Origin: Schistosoma haematobium
Lineage: Eukaryota > Platyhelminthes > Trematoda > Strigeidida > Schistosomatidae
DNA length: 64,000 bases
Direction: 5' to 3'
Assembly (NCBI RefSeq): GCF_000699445.3
Contig: NC_067198.1
Coordinates: 25,183,536-25,247,535, forward strand
Made by a program: the position numbers and the translations under genes. The notes below the pieces were generated by a model that saw only the letters and a list, made by a program, of their open reading frames with translations, ran no database searches and had not been told where the DNA came from. Below are positions 23,401 to 64,000 of this stretch, in pieces (the stretch's first letter is position 1; every line of letters begins with the position of its first letter).

Positions 23401-24418
23401 TCAAACAGTACCATTTGTATCTTCATTGACTATTGACAAACCATTAAACAATAGTATGAATAATATTGTAAGTATACAGAAAATGAAGCCTGCCACTGAT
23501 GTGACCATGATAAATGCCTCAGACAAACGATATTCTGTCCCAACACGTTCAAAGTTTATTGATATACCACAAGCAGAATATGAAATACCGATTATTGATC
23601 ATAATAATAGTAGTATTAATTACAATCATATCAATGACTACGCTAAGCAGGATATTCATTTTATTCCAGTTACATCATCACATGTGATAATTTCAACGGA
23701 TTCAGGTGTTTTCCACAAATTAAATACAACGTGTAATAATAGCACTAGTAATATAACAAGTAGTGGTCTGTATAGATATCCATCTAGCCATTACAGTCAA
23801 CAACAATGTGATGTATATCACAATCATAAAAATAACTATCAATATCGTCAGCAACAACCGCCATCATCGCAGTCGGTTCAATTACAACATCAAGAACAGT
23901 TCAATCGCCAAACCTCCTGTTGGTTGGCTAACAACAATAACAACTTTTACAGTAATAACAATCGTAAAATTTTGAACCTTACAAGGAGCCATACAGATCC
24001 AAAAGAACATTCTCTCAACAGTCATTCGAATGGGATCAATTCAGCTATTACAGGAATGAATAGTTGTAGCACTATAAATTCTACCATTACACTCCCAGAA
24101 ATTGCCCCGAAACCACCAGCTCGTACAAAATTAATTATTTCGAACAGTGGTATTAATGATACTTCTAATAATACTGATTACAAAAATACAATAAGATGGC
24201 GTTCAGTTAAATCATTATCATCAGAAGGCTATGGCTCTGCAAATCTATACGGCCCACAGCCTTACAGTCAACCAACTATTGAATCACACAAAATTATTGT
24301 ACAACGATTACCTCAGTTCAATTTGAATAATAATAATAATGGTCATGGTGGTTATACAGATCAAATTTCATCTCATTATACTCAATATGAAACTTCGCCC
24401 TATAGTTTTATGAATTAA
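11221..24418 (+). CDS. DYRK: Class II DYRK protein kinase (gene, 3 exons seen)
   Basis: Exons 11221..11414, 19041..19722 and 21477..24418 join in frame (phases 0 and 1) into about 1,270 residues. It is a dual-specificity kinase that autophosphorylates the second Tyr of its YxY loop and then acts on Ser/Thr (family knowledge). Visible: a DYRK-type lead-in (HDHIAYRYEIL), Gly loop GKGSFGQV, catalytic Lys in VALK, alphaC Glu in AREEIRILE, catalytic loop HCDLKPEN, metal site DFG, activation loop YPYIQSRFYRAPE, CMGC features through GEDETDQMACIMEVLGLP, and domain end HPWF. The loop and lead-in fit DYRK2/3/4 better than DYRK1. Odd points are an Asn-rich insert between HCDLKPEN and DFG and an 800-residue low-complexity tail. 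The true start is not seen: the first exon begins in phase 1, so 5' exons exist upstream. Confidence 0.9.
11570..11665 (-). mobile_element. Truncated family A hammerhead retroposon
   Basis: A short minus-strand piece centred on the ribozyme, lacking the tRNA-like part. The hammerhead at 11591..11636 (minus) keeps CTGAGGA, GAAA and the ATC cleavage triplet; stem I (GCACTA/CGGTGT) has wobble pairs and one mismatch. It lies in kinase intron 1. Confidence 0.6.
13185..13211. repeat. (TA)n microsatellite
   Basis: About 13 uninterrupted TA units directly next to a family A retroposon end. Confidence 0.9.
13215..13515 (-). mobile_element. Family A retroposon with tails-out inversion
   Basis: From 13445 down to 13215 (minus) there is a unit with tRNA-like part, hammerhead and 3' end. 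From about 13446 to 13515 a second 3' end, TTGACTCATGATTTCAAC..., reads on the + strand. Both outer ends are therefore 3' ends. Confidence 0.8.
13266..13311 (-). ncRNA. Type I hammerhead ribozyme, complete
   Basis: Stem I GCACTG/CAGTGC is perfect; CTGAGGA, GAAA and the GTC cleavage triplet are all present. Stem III is the short self-complementary CGGCCG, a type that in other systems works best as a dimer (established for newt and retrozyme hammerheads). Confidence 0.75.
14002..14010. repeat. Target-site duplication, left copy (ACAGAAAAC)
   Basis: This 9-base word recurs at 16327..16335, directly after the 3' tail of the retroelement between them. Confidence 0.7.
14011..16326 (+). mobile_element. 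RTE-clade non-LTR retrotransposon, 5'-truncated, decayed
   Basis: Autonomous retrotransposon relic. Endonuclease remnant at 14013..14486 (GVGIALS, SAYAP, GDFNAQIG) with IDHIAISHRW and SDHALI further on. A connecting region at 14677..14937 ends abruptly, then the frame resumes inside the reverse transcriptase. RT motifs at 15054..15503: SGVRQGCPLSPFLF and the catalytic box EYADDIVL. The C-terminal part LRWLGHVLRMPEHRLPRR lies around 15820..16161. Frameshifts and stops occur at about 14487, 14661, 14950-15040 and 15500; an internal deletion near 14920 removes most of the fingers/palm start. The 3' end is (CTGA)n at 16316..16328. It resembles schistosome Perere-3/SR3-type RTE elements from memory, to be checked by search. 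It is sense to the kinase gene, in its intron 1. Confidence 0.85.
16919..17095 (+). mobile_element. SM-alpha-type (family B) copy with inverted 5' part
   Basis: 16919..16983 is the unit's 5' part in minus orientation (AATTCACTTGGT to TGACCAG). It is joined directly to 16984..17095, the 3' part with hammerhead in plus orientation. An inverted 5' segment followed by a sense 3' segment is the pattern left by twin priming in LINE-type retrotransposition. Confidence 0.75.
17018..17062 (+). ncRNA. Type I hammerhead ribozyme, core intact (family B)
   Basis: CTGACGA, GAAA and the GTC triplet are all present. Stem I (ATGCAG/CTGAAT) has mismatches and stem II is reduced to GTC/GAC, so folding would be weaker than the family B consensus. 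Confidence 0.6.
18023..18205 (+). mobile_element. 5'-truncated family A hammerhead retroposon
   Basis: It starts within the B-box-like TTCGAATCTCGC, contains a hammerhead and ends in the family tail CTTCACGAAACCCCTTCTGATAAT. It lies in kinase intron 1, sense. Confidence 0.8.
18056..18101 (+). ncRNA. Type I hammerhead ribozyme, core intact
   Basis: CTGATGA is the canonical core here; GAAA and GTC cleavage are present and stem II is GTCCC/AGGAC. Stem I GCACTT/CAGTGC has one mismatch next to the core. Confidence 0.7.
18424..18431. repeat. Target-site duplication, left copy (TCATTGTA)
   Basis: The 8-base word recurs at 18924..18931 immediately after the retroposon. Confidence 0.65.
18432..18923 (+). 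mobile_element. Family A retroposon insertion of 1.2 units starting at the ribozyme cleavage site
   Basis: The insertion begins GTGCTTCCAGG, which is two bases inside the product expected after hammerhead cleavage (GTC/CAGTGCTTCCAGG). It runs through the family 3' end (about 18530) straight into the next 5' start (CTCACTAGTGACTG), then through the tRNA-like part (18705..18772) and a second ribozyme region, ending after CTCCACAAAACTCC. The period is 406 bases (18431 to 18837). The complete ribozyme site at 18791..18841 has CTGAGTA in place of CUGANGA, so it should not self-cleave, explaining how it stayed joined. The 8-base TSD flanks it. Kinase exon 2 starts about 110 bases downstream. Confidence 0.8.
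19041..19722 (+). CDS. DYRK: DYRK kinase exon: catalytic loop, Asn-rich insert, activation loop
   Basis: The acceptor TCAAATAG/GCACGTGAAG continues the frame as AREEIRILETLRNM. It holds HCDLKPENILL (about 19312-19343), a 60-70 residue insert rich in Asn/Gln/His (about 19350-19557), KLIDFGSSCF and the loop YPYIQSRFYRAPE, and ends at AELIN plus one base before gttaga. Other DYRKs have only a few residues where the insert sits. Confidence 0.95.
19723..21476 (+). other. Kinase intron 2
   Basis: A GT-AG intron of 1,754 bases. No convincing repeat or gene; a stretch near 20340-20420 faintly recalls the family A 5' region but is too diverged to call. Confidence 0.6.
21477..24418 (+). CDS. DYRK: DYRK kinase last exon: C-lobe and long Asn/Ser-rich tail
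   Basis: The acceptor TTTTATTTCAG/GT completes a Gly codon and gives GLPLFPGEDETDQMACIMEV. The kinase C-lobe ends near HPWF (about 22007-22017). The remaining 800 residues to TAA at 24416..24418 are low complexity, with Asn, Ser, His and Gln runs, including AGT repeats coding Ser at about 22864-22893 and a His run near 23157-23172. No second folded domain is recognisable. The 2.9 kb exon is open throughout, so the tail is under coding constraint. Confidence 0.95.
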
Positions 24419-27400
24419 AAGCATTCTCATATATATTTACTGTTGTTTATCAGAGTTGTATAAACGTGTTTTCTTAAAGAAAATGAATGTATGTATGAGT
24501 GATTGTATAACTACTTACTACTTTGTCAATTATACACATAAATAGATTGACCAAACGATGATTTTATTCTTATTTCAGAGTATACACTAGTTCCTCAATG
24601 TTCATATGTTTGTACATGTGTGTATCCATCACTATCACACACATGCACGTATACAAACTTTGATTTTTACTTAGATTTCATTTGTAATACCATATTTTAT
24701 GCAACACAACTAATTGACAATAGAAATTGGTTGCGTTTTTTAAGTTAACAAGTAGTAATGACCCAATCCGGTTTTCTTCTCGCTCTCTCTGTATACATAC
24801 ACACACTATAGGCTTAGTCATGTATATGTACTTGTGCAGTGCGTATGTGTGCATGCATAAAGTGTATTTCAATAGTATACTCATAAATACTTTTTCCCAT
24901 CAGTTATGTGCCAGAAATATATATATAATCCACCTTCACGAAATGCTTTAGTTGTCAACTACCTTTTCGTTGTGTACACCTACTGACATTTTATGCATCA
25001 GAATTAATTAAGAAACATTACATGTAGACTAATTAATTGAGATTAATGTAAGAGACCAAAGTAAAGAAAATCAAAAAAAGGAGAGAAACGGACAATAATG
25101 TCTTTCAATAATCTTTGTTTTTATATTTTAACTAAATTATTATTATTATTACTGTTATCTGGTATGTAATCTTAACTTTGTCTTTGTTTTGCGCCTCCCT
25201 TGACAACTAAATCTTCTAATTCATCAGGTTTCCTAACTCATACATAATCTTTATTATCTGCTTTTTTTTAACGAACTTAACTATATGCAAAACAGTGTCA
25301 CTAATCAATAACCAACAGTGAAATGATCAATAATTTTAACGAACCAATTAATTTCACTTACAATCAGACAATGTTCGTGTTATTTTTGTGATGTTTACTG
25401 ATTATTATTATTATTATTATTATTATTATGTTTCATTTATTTTTACATTTCCAAAATATTTATGTCCCTATTTATCTATTCACTTACTGTTCAAATTCAT
25501 GTTATTCTCTTTTCTATCAAGGTCAGCTGATGTTTATTTTATTTGTGTGAATTAATGTCGCTCATCAACTTTTCTTTTTGTTGTTTTCTTATTATTCAAT
25601 TTTATCAAAATAATAATTGATAACTGATTTGTTTTTTTTACATTTTTTCTCTTATCATTATTCTTTTTTCTAAAAATAAACAAACTTATTTATTAGAAAG
25701 ATTTTCTTTTTGTCTTTATTTACAGATAATGAAATGAAATAACAATAATAATGATAATAATAATAAAGAATTATGTAATTAATCTCTTTTTTTAAAACAT
25801 TTTTGTCTGTGTGAAATATCACTTTAGTTATTTATTGAAATAAATACTCATTCAGTTGATATATAATTGAAAAATAATCTTGTTTTGTTTTGTTTTTCTA
25901 AAGATTAATGTGAAAGTAGATATAATCTATTGATTGAACTTTTAATTGTTAAGTAGTAGATTAAGAATTTATTTTCATTTTCATTTACAATTGTTTAATT
26001 AGTTAACTAATATTAATCATTTGGATATATAAAATTTTTAACATAAAAATTAAGTAGATCAACACTTAAGCTTATGACCCCTAATGGAGCATAGGATAAA
26101 TGCTATCCTTTAAAATATTAGTTATTTCTATGAATTCATAATGATGAATAGAGATTATACACTTTTATACTCATAACTGTTCTATTCTTCTAGGATGGTG
26201 ATTTTTGTTTTAATTTTTTTTAAAATATTACCTAACTGTTTTTTGATTATTTGATTCATTTAATTGAATCAATTGACATATTTTACACTTTTCATAGGGT
26301 ATTTTTGTTGAATAGATTCATTTTGAAGTTACCAACAAATATTAAAATGTTTATTTTTCTAAGAGTAATTGATTTTGAAGTTCCTAAGAATGAATTTCAA
26401 TGTAGTATTGCATCGTTCTGTATTTCATCACTTATTGATACTTTAAAAGATATTTTTTTCCCTGAAGGTCAAAATTCGAAATTTAGAACTCACTGGGTTT
26501 TTTTTTCATTATCATATCGCCTAAATATTTGTCCTTTAAATCATTCACTTTTCATATCTTGTAAGTGACTTCTTAAAGACACTCAGTCAAGTCATATAAT
26601 ATATAATGGATGGTTCTATACGATAACTGTTTGATATTAGTAAATTTGTTTTACGATTAGATAACCAGAATGTATTACATCAATATCCATACTTTGTTTC
26701 TTCACTAAACAAAACAACTTATGTATAACTATAAGCGAAAATAAGATTTTATATATAGTAATGATTTATTTATCTAATTTACAAGGATTACATTAAATAT
26801 TCAATATTTGTTTAGAAATTATGTTTACATATGAATAAGTATAATATTAGTTAATCGTGTTTTTACTGAATAATTGGGTTAACTAATTAATTAATCAACT
26901 ATATGATTAATAAGCGATAATTATGAAAATAATCCAACAATTCAGTGTTATATACATATATCGTTTATGAAATAATCTTGAATGATGATATCATTCAATT
27001 ATACATACTAATTATATTACTTATTATATTCATACTGATTGATTATAACTAACTAATTCAAATAGTAACTAAATAATAATATCAATATTAATCTTTCAAT
27101 TATTTTCATATCAATTTGGGGAATTAAAATAATGCAAAATTAGTTGATAAGTATCAAATAAATCAAATTGAATTATTACTTATACATTGTAAGCTTAAAA
27201 AAGAAACCAGTGTATGTTGTCTCAATACATTCACTTCATTGTTATTTCAAATTACCGCTGATTTTGTGATGATAGATAACAGTTTGTTTGTTTTTTTAAA
27301 AAAAGGAATATTTCCTTTTATTTTGTCAATAAATTTGTGAATAATTAAAACAATACTATGTATCAATTTATTTTATCGCTTTTTATGTATGAATATATTT

Positions 27401-27464
27401 GATTTAATTTAAACTATCATTTAAGCATTCATTTATAGTTTGCCTATCATAGTAACATATTTAT
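24419..27464. other. Kinase 3' flank and intergenic DNA, AT-rich
   Basis: It contains the 3' UTR of the kinase, whose end I cannot fix: AATAAA words occur only near 25675 and further down. No gene is recognisable. The 105-codon frame at 26251..26568 is AT-rich and resembles nothing known. Confidence 0.5.
25400..25429. repeat. (ATT)n microsatellite
   Basis: About ten ATT units in an AT-rich intergenic stretch. Confidence 0.9.
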
Positions 27465-27880
27465 TATGGTTTCATATTAGCTGTTTAACCAATCCAGGAT
27501 ACTTCCGCAGTGCACATCCACAATCCCGCTCGTGGGATTCGAACCCAGGGCCTTCACTCAAGCGCAAACGCCTAACCTACTGGACATCTGATCTAGTCGG
27601 CACCCGATGGTGTTAGTGTCTAACATCAACTAATCCACGAAATTGGTTGACACCATTGGATGCCAGCTCATTGGTCCAGTAGGTGAAGCGTTCGTGCGCG
27701 AGACTTAAGGCTTTGGGTTCGAATCCCGTGGGCGAGATCGTGGGTGAGCAATACCGAGGTATCCCGGATAAGTTAAACAGCTATTATGAAACCATAATGG
27801 TGGTCTAACATCAATCGGTTCATGATCTCAATCAAAAACTGAATAATCTCCACAACCCCTAAACTGATAATCCAGGATAC
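27465..27880. mobile_element. Palindromic pair of family A-related tRNA-like retroposons
   Basis: The left half (about 27480-27650, minus) and right half (about 27651-27880, plus) are near-mirror copies. Each has a tRNA-like part (GGGTTCGAATCCCG near 27716; its mirror near 27535). The outer words TATGGTTTCATATTAGCTG (27465) and the mirror ending at about 27801 pair with each other. The hammerhead is absent: GAGCAATACCGAGGTATCC stands in its place. Both 3' ends point outward. Confidence 0.75.
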
Positions 27881-28094
27881 TTGAAAATATTTTTTTAGAA
27901 TTATGCTTCATAATAAATGATAATCTATTCAATGAATTAGATAGATGTTTTCTATTTATAAACTTTAATCATTCAATAAATTAATCAGTTACAAAAATCA
28001 TAAAACATTACACAAATGTGTATCAGCTCAATTTGACACATTTAACATTATAATCATAGAAGGGTTTTTATGGATATTATAGTAGTTTTATAGT

Positions 28095-28262
28095 TGAGCT
28101 TATGAGTCAATTGAAGTTAGACTACCACGGGAAATCTAGAAGCACTGGACAGCTGTTTCGATCGTGTATGCGGATTTTTGAGGAGTCCCATACCAGAACG
28201 AAACGGCCGTCTAGTGCTTCTAGGTTTTTTTACGGTGGTCTAGCTTCAATTGACTCATAAAA
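28095..28262. mobile_element. Palindromic fusion of two half family A copies
   Basis: 28099..28168 reads on the minus strand and 28170..28262 on the plus strand, both ending in CTTCAATTGACTCAT. They are joined inside the hammerhead: the plus half keeps TGAGGAGTCCC, GAACGAAAC and CCGTC, while the minus half keeps GAAAC and GTCCAGTGC. The first core box is cut, so no functional ribozyme remains in either half. Confidence 0.7.
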
Positions 28263-28799
28263 TTTAACACAACATTGGTAAAGTAAGAAAGAAATTACGA
28301 AAGATAGATATTATATTCGATCAAATTTCCATTTGAGGTATATAGTTGAAATGGAAAAAGAACTAGATTTAAAAAAACAGGAGGTACAAATTAACATTAA
28401 TCTTAAGTTTTAGGAAAACATAAATAAAGAATGCCAGATTGCTATTGAAGGAATTCGTTAAGTTCACTGTTATCTATTGACTAGCTTCAATCATGTAATA
28501 TGAAACAAAGACCATCATGATATCGGGTAATTCATACTGATGTTCATGGTCCAAATCGATTAGCAGAATTTGATCAGTTTCATGAAATATGCAACATAGT
28601 ATTTGTTATTACTCACTGATTTGAATGCATCATATTTGACCCCAGACATTAAGATCAATGATCCAGTTTCACATGAAGCCCTAAGTACACCTATCAGTCC
28701 TCTGTAAACGTGATGCGGATGCGTTTGAGAAAGACATGGAACTGTTGACTGATAATAAATGTTTACCAGCTGAATTTCATAAATCAATGTAAAAACCAG

Positions 28800-29235
28800 T
28801 CAACACCAAAACCCATTTTAATACTGTTGCTAAGATAAAGGTTTATATCTGTTTATCATTTGGAAGAAAGATAAACAGTATAATTTTTAGACAGGGACTA
28901 AATGTGGCCATCGAGAACAGATTCATAATCAAAGAGAAGTAACCAGACAATCCAATCTAGATTTATGAAACATGTACGTAGATGGCTTCAGAATCAATTA
29001 ATACCAAACGCTCTGATAAGCACAAACAGCAGAAAACCTCATTCATTGATATCAAAGTATATAATTGAAAAAAAGAACGGAATTGACATTAATACTGTTT
29101 TTAAAACATTGTATAGAAATCGTTGAAGACGAATCCTTAAGTTTATAGAAGCCTAAACTATACGTAAATTTAGACCATCATTCTGTGTACAGAAACAATT
29201 TGTCGTTACTTTTTAATGTACCCTGGAAATCTTTA
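28800..29235 (+). mobile_element. Decayed Penelope-like element C-terminus (GIY-YIG end)
   Basis: One frame reads HVRRWLQNQL (about 28972), then ISKYIIEKKNGIDINTVFK, then RILKFIEA.TIRKFRPSFCVQKQFVV near 29130-29210. These correspond in order to the end of the GIY-YIG endonuclease of the fuller element at 32.3-34.6 kb (REHIPAWF, SILEHLIDYNHSTDPQIDFK, IAEALAIQELKPELCAQKKYV). Two stop codons interrupt it. The sequence is too diverged to belong to the same subfamily. Confidence 0.5.
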
Positions 29236-29874
29236 AGTCATTTAACGGCGTAGAGTGATATGACCATTTCTTGTTCTTTCCATATTATACGGAATTTTTT
29301 CTCCTTTATTCACGATTATCATTTTTCGTTTATTTGAACATTTATTTAATCGATATTTATTATTTTTTACAAATCAACGCCATAACAAGTATACGTGTAA
29401 CCAGATTACTGGAAATGTATGGTGCGAATACACCACATATTTTTCAAATAAAAGACGTCTCACTTTTCTATAGAAATTTCTAAAACGGATTAATTGCTTT
29501 GAATATAGAATCTGGAATTACCAACATAAATACACAGAGATCAATATCGTTTCCAATCTCTCTAACCATCCCCACTCGCCCCAACAATCAAAGAATAAAA
29601 TATCCTTATATAACATACGACTGATCAACAACAAATCATCAATGTTTTCTAAAATAAAATATTGCTGCAAGTTTAATTTAATCATAGAACTGTTCATTAT
29701 TCGAAAGGACTTTTATGTGAATCCTATAATATGATAGTTAACTTACAAATGCTTACGTATATATATTGAAACTTCTATATTAAATATAGTCGTGAAACGT
29801 TACATTATATGAGATTTTAATTATTCTATAGAGGGATAAATAGATGATAAGATCTGTTCTTTTCATAGAAATAT

Positions 29875-29880
29875 TTATTC
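29875..29880 (-). terminator. Polyadenylation signal for DRC11 (minus)
   Basis: AATAAA on the minus strand, about 150 bases after the DRC11 stop at 30032. It is the nearest candidate; no experimental support. Confidence 0.4.
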
Positions 29881-30031
29881 ATATGCAACGTACAGAAAGT
29901 CGATAAACGTTAAATAATTATTCTGATAAATTAGAGAAACAAACAAATTCAGTGACATGTTTTTTCTTTTCATAATTTTCATTAACTTAAACAAATAAAC
30001 AAGAAAGAAAATCACATTTTTGGTTAATAAT

Positions 30032-64000
<33,969 letters not shown>

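Noticed and set aside
26251..26568. 105-codon plus-strand frame in AT-rich intergenic DNA
   Set aside because: Phe/Ile/Ser-rich composition as expected of AT-rich noise, and no motif.

Overview
The window looks like a trematode genome, most probably a Schistosoma species. The reasons are: AT-rich DNA with long repeat-filled introns; many copies of tRNA-like retroposons carrying hammerhead ribozymes, one group matching the schistosome SM-alpha (SMα) type; RTE-clade and Penelope-like retroelements; and a Merlin DNA transposon. No bacterial gene organisation, CRISPR array or virus is visible. All names come from motif recognition by eye; no database search was possible.

Three host genes are visible. 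(1) On the + strand, 9158..9352 is the last exon of a gene I do not recognise, with a polyadenylation signal 40 bases after its stop. (2) On the + strand, 11221..24418 holds three exons of a class II DYRK protein kinase. It has a 60-70 residue Asn-rich insert inside the kinase domain and an Asn/Ser-rich C-terminal tail of about 800 residues. (3) On the - strand, 64000 down to 30032 holds thirteen exons, the first cut by the window edge, of IQCA1/DRC11, the IQ- and AAA-domain subunit of the ciliary nexin-dynein regulatory complex. All DRC11 exon junctions agree in phase and give 617 codons plus stop. The kinase and DRC11 genes converge tail to tail, with 5.6 kb between their stop codons.

The rest is introns and intergenic DNA filled with mobile elements. 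The region 1-9.1 kb holds a foldback repeat, two hammerhead retroposons and a 5'-only RTE piece. Kinase intron 1 (11.4-19.0 kb) holds several hammerhead retroposons and a 5'-truncated RTE element with a 9-bp target-site duplication (TSD). The region 24.4-30 kb holds two tails-out palindromic retroposons and a decayed Penelope piece. The DRC11 introns hold a Penelope-like element with a GIY-YIG endonuclease (32.3-34.6 kb), a perfect 24-bp hairpin (40.0 kb), an inverted pair of retroposons with intact hammerheads (42.7-43.4 kb), LTR-element debris (43.6-45.1 kb), a large foldback (48.6 kb), a nearly intact RTE element with a 14-bp TSD (50.3-53.5 kb), a Merlin transposon with 8-bp TSD (55.6-56.7 kb) and a 5'-truncated RTE copy with 11-bp TSD (57.6-59.9 kb).

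The most interesting theme is the hammerhead retroposons. Two families have apparent unit lengths of about 406 and 334 bases. Several insertions are longer than one unit and begin at or within a few bases of the predicted ribozyme cleavage site. Others are tails-out inversions. This fits mobilisation of multimeric, self-cleaved (possibly circular) RNA by an RTE-type reverse transcriptase, of which near-intact copies lie in the same window.
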